DNA of 55,413 nt. It comes from an uncultured Flavobacteriales bacterium. Lineage in GTDB: Bacteria > Bacteroidota > Bacteroidia > Flavobacteriales_G > NORP312. The number at the start of each line of letters is the position of its first letter. Within the stretch, counting starts at the first letter, position 1. Below, one piece after another: positions 36,760-45,261 of the stretch. The stretch spans positions 1 to 55,413 of the forward strand of contig CAJQPE010000027.1 in NCBI GenBank assembly GCA_905480125.1. The letters are read 5' to 3'. The notes under the pieces are model-generated. The model did not search any database. It had not been told where the DNA came from and saw only the letters and a list, made by a program, of their open reading frames with translations. The position numbers and the translations under genes are program-made.

Positions 36760-37103
36760 AGAATGTTTGTACTCTAAAATTTACTTCGGTTATGGTCAAA
36801 TTTCCTATGCGTATTAGCTTGAACCCGACCAGAACAAAGAAGTCTATAAAGAATGAACATTACACTAACGATGATTAAAATTGCGATCATGTTTTTTTAT
36901 TTCTGTAAATGTATGTATTTTTTAGATTAAATGGTTTTATTTATCGATTAAATAATATTTAATATCGACTAAAATAAATTTTTGAGCATAAATAATAAGA
37001 AGCTAAACTCATTATAAAGTAGTAGATAATAAATTTGGTGGACTACTAAGCTTACTTTCGAAAGTAGAAAACCTAAATTTACGACTTCAAACTAACTACA
37101 TTG
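36760..37103. other. Intergenic region with promoter-like elements and a 14-bp palindrome
   Basis: Apart from the small frame at 36774-36890, this very AT-rich stretch has no gene. On the plus strand it has TAAATTTG at 37030-37037 and the perfect palindrome TACTTTCGAAAGTA at 37053-37066, which itself contains a TACTTTCG near-match to the -7 element. These probably drive the amidotransferase gene, but the exact promoter is uncertain. Confidence 0.4.
36774..36890 (-). CDS. Possible 38-residue single-pass membrane protein
   Basis: A short minus-strand frame reading MIAILIIVSVMFILYRLLCS followed by a basic, polar tail (RVQANTHRKFDHNRSKF). It has one plausible membrane helix and a positive-inside tail, and lies between gldM and the amidotransferase gene. 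No clear ribosome-binding site or family, so it may be chance. Confidence 0.3.
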   Translation of the reverse strand: MIAILIIVSVMFILYRLLCSGRVQANTHRKFDHNRSKF

Positions 37104-37667
37104 GTGAAAACATTTGTAATAGATAACTACGACTCGTTTACGTATAATTTGGTTCAATTATTAATCCAAGTTGATGCCAACCCTGTAGTAGTTAGAAATG
37201 ATCAATTTGATCTTGAAGACTTAAAATCGTTCGATAAGATATTAATTTCTCCTGGGCCGGGCATACCTGATGATGCCGGATTGACAAAAGCTGTAATTGA
37301 AAAGTACGGGGAAACAAAATCTATTTTAGGAATTTGCTTAGGACATCAAGCGATTGCAGAGGTTTTCGGTGGACAAATAAGTATTATGGACAAGGTGTTT
37401 CATGGAGTAGCTGCGGAAATTAAAGTTGTTGATTCACAAGATTATTTGTTCAATTATATTCCTCAAAAATTCAATGTTGGTAGATACCATTCCTGGATAG
37501 TTAATAATAAATTACCATCAGAAATTATGGTAACGGCAGAAGATAAGAATGGTCAAATTATGGCGATAAAACATAATAAATTTGATTTAAGAGGCGTGCA
37601 GTTTCATCCGGAGTCAATATTAACTGAACACGGCCTTCAACTAATCAAGAATTGGATAACTAATTAA
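37104..37667 (+). CDS. Glutamine amidotransferase, anthranilate/aminodeoxychorismate synthase component II (TrpG/PabA)
   Basis: A 187-residue class I amidotransferase that releases ammonia from glutamine for a chorismate-using partner. It starts with the family signature KTFVIDNYDSFTYNLVQ; the triad is Cys78 (GICLGHQ), His168 and Glu170 (VQFHPES). The oxyanion motif is SPGPGIPDDAG. I chose GTG at 37104; a TTG three bases earlier adds one residue. No trpE or pabB is adjacent and no trp genes surround it, which favours folate (PabA) use or a shared subunit. Confidence 0.9.
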   Translation: MKTFVIDNYDSFTYNLVQLLIQVDANPVVVRNDQFDLEDLKSFDKILISPGPGIPDDAGLTKAVIEKYGETKSILGICLGHQAIAEVFGGQISIMDKVFHGVAAEIKVVDSQDYLFNYIPQKFNVGRYHSWIVNNKLPSEIMVTAEDKNGQIMAIKHNKFDLRGVQFHPESILTEHGLQLIKNWITN

Positions 37668-37689
37668 TTTTGCACGAATAAATTATCTT

Positions 37690-38298
37690 ATGAAATTAAC
37701 TCTTTTAAACCTTTTCTTATGCTGTTCATTGAAGATGGTTGTTGCTCAACCAATTGTCTATGATAATTTAATTCAAAAACATCGAGATGAAGTGCATCAA
37801 GAATTTTTAGATACAGCAGAGACACCATTAACAGAAGAAGGATTGAAAATTTTTGAAGGGCTAGATTATTTTAAAATTGATTCTTTGTATCGAGTTTCTG
37901 CATCGCTGTTGAGGACTCCAGATGAAACGATATTTGAAATGCAAACCTCAACTGATAGATTACCGAAATATTTGAAGTATGGCCTCGCTGAATTTACGCT
38001 TAATGGAAAAAAATTAAAACTAAATGTTTATCAGAACGTTAAATTGGCTAACAATGAAGAATACAAAGATTACTTGTTTATACCGTTCAGAGATTTCACA
38101 TCAGGTGAAACGACCTATGGCGGTGGTAGATATATCGAAACGGAAATCCCGAATGGAGATAATTTAATAATTGACTTTAATAAAGCGTTTAATCCCTACT
38201 GTGCTTATAACCATAAATACTCATGTCCAATACCTCCGCTCGAGAATACACTCGAAATTGCGATTAAAGCCGGCGAGAGGAGTTATTCTAAGTTTTAG
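37690..38298 (+). CDS. DUF1684 domain protein, exported
   Basis: A 202-residue protein with a signal peptide (LTLLNLFLCCSLKMVVAQ). The DUF1684 pattern is clear: EGLKIFEGLDYFKIDSLYRV, then LFIPFRDFTSGETTYGGGRY, then IDFNKAFNPYCAYNHKYSCP with its paired cysteines, and a closing IKAGERSY. Function of the family is unknown. It starts 22 bases after the amidotransferase gene, and its 3' end overlaps the VanX-like gene by 41 bases if the TTG start of that gene is right. Confidence 0.9.
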   Translation: MKLTLLNLFLCCSLKMVVAQPIVYDNLIQKHRDEVHQEFLDTAETPLTEEGLKIFEGLDYFKIDSLYRVSASLLRTPDETIFEMQTSTDRLPKYLKYGLAEFTLNGKKLKLNVYQNVKLANNEEYKDYLFIPFRDFTSGETTYGGGRYIETEIPNGDNLIIDFNKAFNPYCAYNHKYSCPIPPLENTLEIAIKAGERSYSKF

Positions 38299-39037
38299 TA
38301 TTTTATCTTTTATTCTTCCTAGTTGCAAATACATTAAAGAACCAAAACAAACAAGAAAGGCAACTGTAAAACAAGTATTGCTTGATTCACTAAATATTGA
38401 GGAGCCTGATTATGCAGCCTATGTAATTTCAGACTTAGAGAACAACATTGAGAGCGCTGGTTTGGTTAATATACAGGAAGTCGAAACCTCAATATTGGTT
38501 GACTTGCGGTATTCTACAACAAATAATTTTCTGGAAACTGATCTCTATGGAGATTTAGAAAAGTGTTACCTTCAAATAGATGTTGCAAAAAAGTTACAAT
38601 TAGCACAATTACTATTAAAGAGTAAGTACCCATCTTATAGTTTACTGGTTTTTGACGGAGTTAGACCTCGAGCTGTGCAATGGAAAATGTGGAAAAATTT
38701 AGATATGTCTGCCAGGGAAAAAACAAAGTATGTGTCTAATCCAAACAATGGATCACTTCATAATTTCGGTGCCGCTGTAGATTTAACTATTGCAGACGAA
38801 CAAGGTGAACCAATTGATATGGGCACGGAGTTCGATTTTTTTGGAGAGCTTGCTTACCCGCGTTTAGAGGATAAAATGATAAAAGAAGGTAAACTATCTC
38901 AAGAGCAATTGGAAAATCGATTATTATTGCGCGAAGTAATGATTGATGCGGGGTTTACTCCGCTAACTACAGAATGGTGGCATTTTAATTCGTGTAGCAG
39001 AAAAGTCGCACAGCAGAAGTATCAAATTGTGGAGTAG
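38258..39037 (+). CDS. D-alanyl-D-alanine dipeptidase (VanX-type, M15D), predicted lipoprotein
   Basis: A 259-residue zinc dipeptidase. Motifs: VDLRYSTTNNFLETDLYG near the front, VFDGVRPRAVQWKMW, the zinc site SLHNFGAAVD (His168, Asp175) and EWWHF (Glu239, His242). It would cut D-Ala-D-Ala in the periplasm, recycling peptidoglycan dipeptide or using it as food. No ATG fits; I propose TTG at 38258, giving a basic n-region (RLKPAR), a hydrophobic core and a lipobox ending at Cys23 (ILPSC). A frame from 38171 would add residues that are only the shadow of the overlapping DUF1684 gene. Confidence 0.85.
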   Translation: MRLKPARGVILSFSILSFILPSCKYIKEPKQTRKATVKQVLLDSLNIEEPDYAAYVISDLENNIESAGLVNIQEVETSILVDLRYSTTNNFLETDLYGDLEKCYLQIDVAKKLQLAQLLLKSKYPSYSLLVFDGVRPRAVQWKMWKNLDMSAREKTKYVSNPNNGSLHNFGAAVDLTIADEQGEPIDMGTEFDFFGELAYPRLEDKMIKEGKLSQEQLENRLLLREVMIDAGFTPLTTEWWHFNSCSRKVAQQKYQIVE

Positions 39038-39166
39038 TTTACTGAACTATAGGAAGTAATCCTCCTAAGCCCATTTCAAAAAAGTATCACTGCATTTAAA
39101 ACCATCGCTATACTGCAAGCAAATTATTAGTAAACACTATTCCAGATAACACGATTAGTTTATATG

Positions 39167-41419
39167 TTAATTCAATAACTCCGCAATCTTACTAAATGCC
39201 TTTTTGTTTTGTTTTGATAAAATTGAGTTTAATACTTTTTGCTTTTCAGCCTGGGTTAAATGCCAACTTAATGATATGTAATTTTCTTTGTTATGATCAA
39301 GCTCTAAATCAACTACATTAAAAGGTACATCGAACCAAGAGTTAGAATAATGAATAATCTCTTCCTGATTCAGTTTTTGCATATTACTCCAATTACCATA
39401 AAACCCTCCAAAAGGGCCTTTCAGATTCTCGAATATAGATTTAGTAGGGCTGTCATTAATTCTTACATCTTTTGGAGTATCGCTAATTTGTAGAATAATT
39501 ACTCCGTTAGTGTTAGTATTTATCCAATTTCTGAAAGTGTGCAGGTAACGCAGAGCTACAAATATTCCTGTATTGTCTCTAACTCCTGCATCCATAATTT
39601 CGATTGAAGGTTCAGTGGGCAAAGTAGCGTTTGCCATCACATAAGGAAAGGTAGCGCTCATTCTTAACGCAGAGGAAAACCTTAGGCTATCAGCCATTTG
39701 ATTTTTCAGTAGATTACGAAATTCGACAGCATCGGTAGAAAAGAAGTTATCCTCTTTCGCTTTCATGCTTGTATTAGACATATAGCCAATATCTTGGGGC
39801 GATATTAAAATTTTCCTACCATCATTTGCAACAGTAGGTGAAAGAATCATCATTGGGATTTCTGCATTGTACTCTGGAGTAGCATAATCGGAAAGACGCT
39901 TTCTGAAACACTGGTTTAGGTTTCGGTTTAGTTGCTCTTCAAAGATGTATCCTCGATCTTTGGTATAAGAAAAATTACCATCATTAAATTCTTGAAAACG
40001 AATAAATGGATCGCTTACTGCCATTGAAAAAGCAATTGGATTCAGTATGTCAGCTGATATGTTATCTAAATGTGATGCACCTTGAATTGTTTCGTTTTTC
40101 AAATACATTTCTCGCATGTAAGCTGCGCCGACCATTCCACCAGAAGAACCCGTAAATAGATGAATATTATTCATCAAATCAACCTCAGTTAAATTATCTA
40201 TGTGCTGCAAGGCTTTACATGTCCATAAAGCGCTTCGAAGACCGCCGCCACTTGTTGCTACAAGAATCAAATTTGGTTTTACACTTCCTTTTTTGAAGTT
40301 CTTTTTTCTCCAATTGTTAAGAATTGAAATGCCTGATTTAAAATCAAGCAGAGCTTTTTTATCATCATTAGCTAATGCTCGAAGTTTGGAGTTCGTGTAT
40401 TCCGCTTTTTCTTTATTATAATTGAGCCCATATGAGAAGTTGGTATAGTTAAATCGATCGTTTTGCGACAATAAATTCACTACTATAATTACACCAACTA
40501 GAATAGCATTAGACCATCCTTTTACCCAAGAATGAACTGCACTAATCACCATTGTTGTCATGGAAAAAAGTAGCATTATACTAGCCCCCGCAGGTATAAC
40601 AAAATAAGAATTTTCTCTAAATGTGCCCATAATTATTACACTGGCGATAACAAGTATTTCGAATATAGATGCATTAATATGGTTTTGAGAAAATACTTTT
40701 GCCAAAGTTGTCCGTTTATAGTGTTTTCCGTCACGAGCTAGTGCAATTTTAAATGGAGAAGTGAGATATGTTTCTATATGCCATTCTCTGTCTTGATTAA
40801 ATATTTTGTGCCACTTCTCGTGTTTATGCAAAATTCCTTCAACGGGATTACTAACTTGTTTTTTATTAGGTGAATCATTTCCTAAAAGCTTGAAAATGTC
40901 TTTATTAGTTCCCAAGAAATAGATTAAGGAAAGTGCAATGAAAAAGATATTACCTGTCAGAAATCCAAGAACGTTTATCGAAACGTTTTCTATAGGCTCT
41001 AGCTCACTATATAATTGGAATTGGATAAGTTGATATACATATACAGATAAAAATGTAAGCGGTATTATTGAATTATTTAACGTGTATTTAATGAAAGGTT
41101 TTGCAAGTGTTGCGATAAAAGGAAACCTAAACCCGTTACTTATGTAGCTTGCGATGTTAAATGCAATAATAAACCCACCAGATGAAAAGCCAAGAAGAAA
41201 ATGAGAGGTAAAATCGACTTGACCTAAATATTCTGGGTAAAGAAACAAACTTGGTATGCCAAACTTGGTTAGAAATACCCTTGAGACTATAGCAAACAGT
41301 ATGCCCCAAAAAACAAGTAGTAAATGAGTTTTCTTGATATGCATCCAAAACAACTGGATAGGGAAGAAGAAGATAATCCTTCTAAATCTTTGTTTGTAGG
41401 TAATGCTGTTGGGAGTCAT
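39167..41419 (-). CDS. Patatin-like phospholipase with N-terminal membrane region
   Basis: A 750-residue protein. The first half holds six or more membrane segments; the second half (from about residue 370) is a patatin-like serine hydrolase with the oxyanion glycines TSGGGLRSALW, the nucleophile motif GSSGGMVGAAY and the Asp motif MDAGVRDNTG. It would hydrolyse acyl esters of membrane lipids; the side of action is not clear. I chose the ATG at 41419 because a GTG at 41464 lies inside the terminator of the upstream ftcD gene. It converges with the VanX-like gene. Confidence 0.88.
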   Translation of the reverse strand: MTPNSITYKQRFRRIIFFFPIQLFWMHIKKTHLLLVFWGILFAIVSRVFLTKFGIPSLFLYPEYLGQVDFTSHFLLGFSSGGFIIAFNIASYISNGFRFPFIATLAKPFIKYTLNNSIIPLTFLSVYVYQLIQFQLYSELEPIENVSINVLGFLTGNIFFIALSLIYFLGTNKDIFKLLGNDSPNKKQVSNPVEGILHKHEKWHKIFNQDREWHIETYLTSPFKIALARDGKHYKRTTLAKVFSQNHINASIFEILVIASVIIMGTFRENSYFVIPAGASIMLLFSMTTMVISAVHSWVKGWSNAILVGVIIVVNLLSQNDRFNYTNFSYGLNYNKEKAEYTNSKLRALANDDKKALLDFKSGISILNNWRKKNFKKGSVKPNLILVATSGGGLRSALWTCKALQHIDNLTEVDLMNNIHLFTGSSGGMVGAAYMREMYLKNETIQGASHLDNISADILNPIAFSMAVSDPFIRFQEFNDGNFSYTKDRGYIFEEQLNRNLNQCFRKRLSDYATPEYNAEIPMMILSPTVANDGRKILISPQDIGYMSNTSMKAKEDNFFSTDAVEFRNLLKNQMADSLRFSSALRMSATFPYVMANATLPTEPSIEIMDAGVRDNTGIFVALRYLHTFRNWINTNTNGVIILQISDTPKDVRINDSPTKSIFENLKGPFGGFYGNWSNMQKLNQEEIIHYSNSWFDVPFNVVDLELDHNKENYISLSWHLTQAEKQKVLNSILSKQNKKAFSKIAELLN

Positions 41420-41423
41420 AGTA

Positions 41424-41468
41424 AATAAAAAAGGCGCAATTACTTTTATAATACGTAATTGCACCTTT
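41424..41468 (-). terminator. Rho-independent terminator after ftcD
   Basis: On the minus strand AAAGGTGCAATTAC (41468-41455) pairs with GTAATTGCGCCTTT (41443-41430), 14 pairs with one G-U, loop of 11, followed by a T run. It ends ftcD transcription and lies between ftcD and the patatin-like gene, so the latter probably has its own promoter or depends on readthrough. Confidence 0.85.
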
Positions 41469-41489
41469 CAAGGTTATGCAGATTTAGAG

Positions 41490-43181
41490 CTAAATTTTAC
41501 TATCGATTACAGCTCTAATTTCAGTTTCTAAAGCGATTGCTTTTTCTTGAATATCATTTCCTTTAGCTAAGATTTCGCTCACAAAATATTTGTCTTCTAA
41601 ATCACCAGCGTTAATTTTAACATTCATGAAAGCGCCTAAAACAGATGTTCTAGCGCATAACGCACCAACACCTGCATCGGTTACTGAATTTGGATTGCCG
41701 AATTCCGCCATAGCTTTCATGACCTCCATTGATTTATATGCTGTTTCCATCACTCTAAACGGAATTTGAATGGCGTATTTAGTGGCATCTTGAATCGCTT
41801 GCTTTCTTGCAGATTTTTCTTCGTCTGTAGCTTTCGGTAAGCCAAATGCGTCCATTATTTTATTAAAGGCATTGGTGTCTTCATCAACTAAACGAAGTAA
41901 TTCGTTTTTATAAGCTTGACCTTTTACTGCCCATTCAGAAAACTCTTCCCATCTCTCGTCCCAACCTCGCTTGTGAGAAGATAAATTGGCAACCATTGTA
42001 CCTAAAGAAATGCCCATTACCCCGCAATAGGCGGCAATAGACCCACCACCTGGGGCAGGGGATTCAGAAGCTGTTTCATCAGCGAACGCAACTAAATCCA
42101 TATCAATTAATTTGTTGGATAACTTGTCTTCTAATAAATACTCGATGATTCTTTCTTTTGGATGGAACGGCTTTAAATCATCAAGCCCAAGAGATTTAAC
42201 TGCAATTTTGATTTTTTCTTCGTCAGAAATCCCTAGAGAACGTTGCTGTTTTTGAAGGAAGTAGTTCCCAGCATCTAGCATCGCCTTAAGTGGAACCAAT
42301 CCAATTAGTTCTGAGCCGGTAACTCTCAATCCTCTCTCTATTGCAGACTTACATGTTTCATCAAAGGCAACGTGCATAGATGTAATTGAAATATTGGTAA
42401 GGTTGTATGAAATTTGAGCAATACCATACTCATCAATATACCAGCCGATTCCCTTAACAGCCTTTAGTTTTCCAGGAATTTTAACGGGATCGCCGTTTTC
42501 ATCTTTAACAATTTTACCCGTAACAGCTCCTCCTTCTCTTTTTACACGACCACCTTCTCTAATATCGAAAGCGATCGCATTAGCTCTTCTTGTAGAAGTT
42601 GTGTTGAGGTTTACATTATAAGCGACTAAGAAATCTCTTGCGCTGATAGCCGTGCAACCACTTCCTTTCACAGCATCAGTATATTTTGCTGGCCCGAAGT
42701 CTGGTTTCCATTCAGGATTACCTAATTTTTGCGCTAAGCCTTCATATTCGCCCGAACGACAATTCGCTAAATTCTTTCTTTTGTCTTCTTTAGCTGCATT
42801 TTCATAAAAATATCCAGGTATCCCCAGTTCTTTTCCGACTCTTTCACCAAGTTTATGAGCATAAGTGGTGGTTTCCTCCATCGAGATATTTGCAATTGGA
42901 ATTAATGGACAAACATCGGTTGCACCAAAACGCGGATGCTCACCAGAATGCTTACTCATGTCAATAACTTCGTTCGCTTTTTTAATAACCAAAAAAGCGG
43001 CTTTAATTGCTTGTTCTGGTTCGCCTACAAAAGTAATTACTGTTCTGTTGGTCGCTTTACCTGGGTCCACGTCAAGAAGCATAACTCCTTCCACTGTTTC
43101 GATAACATCGGTTACTTGTTTTATTTTCGCTTCGTCACGGCCTTCGCTAATGTTAGGCACACATTCTATTAGTTGCTTCAT
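41490..43181 (-). CDS. ftcD: Bifunctional glutamate formimidoyltransferase / formimidoyltetrahydrofolate cyclodeaminase
   Basis: A 563-residue fusion enzyme of histidine breakdown. Residues about 1-310 are the formiminotransferase (IECVPNISEGRDEAKI, KHSGEHPRFGATDVCPLIPI), moving the formimino group from formiminoglutamate to tetrahydrofolate. Residues about 360-563 are the cyclodeaminase (SESPAPGGGSIAAYCGVMG), releasing ammonia to give methenyl-THF. The same fusion occurs in animals and many Bacteroidota. Other hut genes are not adjacent. TAGCTTTG at 43209-43202 is a matching -7 promoter element. Confidence 0.95.
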   Translation of the reverse strand: MKQLIECVPNISEGRDEAKIKQVTDVIETVEGVMLLDVDPGKATNRTVITFVGEPEQAIKAAFLVIKKANEVIDMSKHSGEHPRFGATDVCPLIPIANISMEETTTYAHKLGERVGKELGIPGYFYENAAKEDKRKNLANCRSGEYEGLAQKLGNPEWKPDFGPAKYTDAVKGSGCTAISARDFLVAYNVNLNTTSTRRANAIAFDIREGGRVKREGGAVTGKIVKDENGDPVKIPGKLKAVKGIGWYIDEYGIAQISYNLTNISITSMHVAFDETCKSAIERGLRVTGSELIGLVPLKAMLDAGNYFLQKQQRSLGISDEEKIKIAVKSLGLDDLKPFHPKERIIEYLLEDKLSNKLIDMDLVAFADETASESPAPGGGSIAAYCGVMGISLGTMVANLSSHKRGWDERWEEFSEWAVKGQAYKNELLRLVDEDTNAFNKIMDAFGLPKATDEEKSARKQAIQDATKYAIQIPFRVMETAYKSMEVMKAMAEFGNPNSVTDAGVGALCARTSVLGAFMNVKINAGDLEDKYFVSEILAKGNDIQEKAIALETEIRAVIDSKI

Positions 43182-43201
43182 TTCTTTGAAAATTTAAAGC
43201 A

Positions 43202-43209
43202 CAAAGCTA
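43202..43209 (-). promoter_or_regulatory. -7 promoter element (TAGCTTTG) of ftcD
   Basis: Exact TAnnTTTG match on the minus strand, 20 bases before the ftcD ATG. It lies in the 45-base space between ftcD and the divergent small gene at 43227. The nearest upstream TTG is somewhat too far away (24 bases). Confidence 0.45.
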
Positions 43210-43226
43210 TCATTTCTGAAAGGGAT

Positions 43227-43433
43227 ATGAAATCAAAATTTGTTTTTGGCATGACCTTTGAAATATTGGACGATAATCAAAAAAAATTGAAAATGGAACC
43301 GAAATACGAACGCCAATACCTTGCTTTAAAAAAGCAAGCAAAACACCTTATGAAATTAGGAAATATCAAAGCTTATATCGAGAAATTAATTGAAGTTGAG
43401 CGAATGAAGCAAATTCTGGTGTTTGGTAATTAG
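43227..43433 (+). CDS. Small hypothetical protein, cytoplasmic, helical
   Basis: A 68-residue basic protein (MKSKFVFGMTFEILDDNQKK start) with long helical stretches (YERQYLALKKQAKHLMKLGN, then IEKLIEVERMKQIL). No signal peptide and no family recognised. I chose the ATG at 43227, preceded by a purine-rich GAAAGGG; an earlier TTG/ATG region overlaps ftcD. It is divergent from ftcD and converges on rlmD. Confidence 0.6.
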   Translation: MKSKFVFGMTFEILDDNQKKLKMEPKYERQYLALKKQAKHLMKLGNIKAYIEKLIEVERMKQILVFGN

Positions 43434-43493
43434 TATTGGTATTACCTTCTTCTGATTGTTAGCATAGAATGTAAGACAACTATTTAATTATCT

Positions 43494-44909
43494 TTAAAGA
43501 TTGTTTAGTGTAAGTAAAACAACATTTTCTACATGATGTGTATGGGGAAACATATCAACCGGTTGTACTTTGCTTATTGTATATTTTTCAGATAAAATTT
43601 CTAAATCACGTGCCTGCGTTGCAGGATTACAACTAACGTAAACGACCTTATTCGCAGCTATTTCTAAGATTTTACGGGTTACATCTTCATGCATGCCTGC
43701 TCTAGGTGGGTCGGTAATAACAACGTCTGGCCTACCATTTTCAGAAACGAATTTATCGTTAAGAACATCTTTCATGTCTCCGGCAAAAAACGAGGTGTTT
43801 TTTATTCCGTTCAACTTGGAATTTTCTTTCGCGTCATCTATAGCTTCGGGGATATATTCTACACCAACAACATGTTTAGCCGATTTTGCAATAAAATTGG
43901 CAATCGTTCCCGTTCCTGTGTAGAAGTCATAAACAAGGTCAGAGTTTTTTATTTCAGCGAAATCTCTTGTTATTTTGTATAGTTCGTAGGCTTGTTCAGA
44001 GTTGGTTTGGTAAAACGATTTAGGCCCAATTTTAAAACTCAGCCCTTCCACTTTTTCAAGAATATGGTCTTGTCCTGAAAAGCACTCAATGTCTAAATCT
44101 GAAATAGTATCATTACGCTTGCTATTAACTACATACATAATTGAAGTTAATTTAGCGAATTTCTTCTTAACGGCATTAAGAATTAACTCGATTGTCTTGG
44201 GCTCATCTCTTGCTACAGAAAGAATCATCATGTTCTCTCCGGTTGAAGAGGTTCTAATAATGAGGTTTCGTAGATAACCTGTTTGTTCTCTCAAATCGAA
44301 GAACTCGATTTGGTTTTCGAGTGCTATATCTCTAATGAACGCGCGTAATTCATTCGATAGAGATCCTTGTAAGTAGCAGTGATCAACAGCTAACACAGCA
44401 TCAAAGCGACCTGGAACGTGAAAACCCACAGCATTTCTTTGAAAAACTGAGTCTTGTCCGATTTCGTCTTCCGTTAGCCATCGCTTTGCTGTAAATGTGA
44501 ATTCTAATTTGTTTCGGTAATATTGAGTGGCTTTAGAAGCAATAATGGGCATGGTTTCTGGCAATTCAAGATGACCAATACGAGTTAAGTTATCGGTAAC
44601 TTGTTTTTGTTTGTAGAACAGCTGATGATCGTAGCCCATAGACTGCCACTTGCAACCTCCACAAGTACCGAAATGAGAGCAAATAGGCTCCGTTCTTTTA
44701 TCTGATAAAGTATGAAATTTAACAGCTTTTCCTTCGAGAAATCGTCTCTTTTTTCTTAAAATTTGAACATCAGCAACATCTCCGGGCACGGCATTGTTAA
44801 TAAATACGACTTGGCCTTCTGGCTTAGCAACCGCTTTTCCTTCTGCTCCGGCATCAATAATTTGTAGTTTTTCAAAAAATGGTAGAGGTTTTCTCTTTCT
44901 AGCGCACAT
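43494..44909 (-). CDS. rlmD: 23S rRNA (uracil-5-)-methyltransferase RlmD family
   Basis: A 471-residue TrmA/RlmD-type methyltransferase that makes 5-methyluridine in 23S rRNA (U1939 in E. coli) with S-adenosylmethionine. It has an N-terminal TRAM domain (about 10-65), an iron-sulfur cysteine set (CSHFGTCGGCKW plus a later Cys), the SAM loop DFYTGTGTIANFI, TDPPRAGMH, and the catalytic cysteine in VYVSCNPATQARDL. I start at the ATG at 44909; a TTG at 44924 would add five residues. RlmD versus the related RumB/TrmA specificity rests on overall length and the TRAM domain. Confidence 0.9.
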   Translation of the reverse strand: MCARKRKPLPFFEKLQIIDAGAEGKAVAKPEGQVVFINNAVPGDVADVQILRKKRRFLEGKAVKFHTLSDKRTEPICSHFGTCGGCKWQSMGYDHQLFYKQKQVTDNLTRIGHLELPETMPIIASKATQYYRNKLEFTFTAKRWLTEDEIGQDSVFQRNAVGFHVPGRFDAVLAVDHCYLQGSLSNELRAFIRDIALENQIEFFDLREQTGYLRNLIIRTSSTGENMMILSVARDEPKTIELILNAVKKKFAKLTSIMYVVNSKRNDTISDLDIECFSGQDHILEKVEGLSFKIGPKSFYQTNSEQAYELYKITRDFAEIKNSDLVYDFYTGTGTIANFIAKSAKHVVGVEYIPEAIDDAKENSKLNGIKNTSFFAGDMKDVLNDKFVSENGRPDVVITDPPRAGMHEDVTRKILEIAANKVVYVSCNPATQARDLEILSEKYTISKVQPVDMFPHTHHVENVVLLTLNNL

Positions 44910-45261
44910 GGTGCGAAAATACAATTATGGTTTGTATATCCCTGAAATCAAAATTTTTAACTTTAATTGTCATTTATGGTCGAAATGGGATGCTTTTGGC
45001 GTGCCCATAATAAAGATGAATCGATCTTGTAAATCTATTATAAGTAGGACAAAGGAATGATATAATTTAGATACGTTGACGGGAAATTGAGCTAAATCAA
45101 TATAGCCTTAATAGGCTGTGTTTAGGTTTAATCCTATTGCAAAATTTCTAGAACAATTTATTATGTTTGCAATAGATGATTGCTCTCCCAAATTAATGAT
45201 GAAAGGATGGTTTTCTGTTTAACGCATCGAACTATTGTTTAACTCATTTAAATATTAAATC
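44910..45261. other. Intergenic region upstream of rocD
   Basis: About 350 bases between the divergent rlmD and rocD genes. It holds the rocD promoter described separately, a small stem AGCCT-TAAT-AGGCT at 45104-45117, and TATTTTCG on the minus strand just before rlmD. No convincing gene was seen. Confidence 0.5.
45137..45170 (+). promoter_or_regulatory. Promoter of rocD (TTG / TATGTTTG)
   Basis: TTG at 45137-45139 and TATGTTTG at 45162-45169, separated by 22 bases, match the Bacteroidota -33/-7 promoter. The predicted leader to the rocD ATG is about 85 bases, longer than for most genes here. Confidence 0.6.

Noticed and set aside
38171-38257. Longer N-terminus for the VanX-like protein
   Set aside because: It is the out-of-frame shadow of the DUF1684 gene and would bury the lipoprotein signal.
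41420-41464. GTG start extending the patatin-like protein by 15 residues
   Set aside because: The extension lies inside the ftcD terminator hairpin; the ATG at 41419 is preferred.
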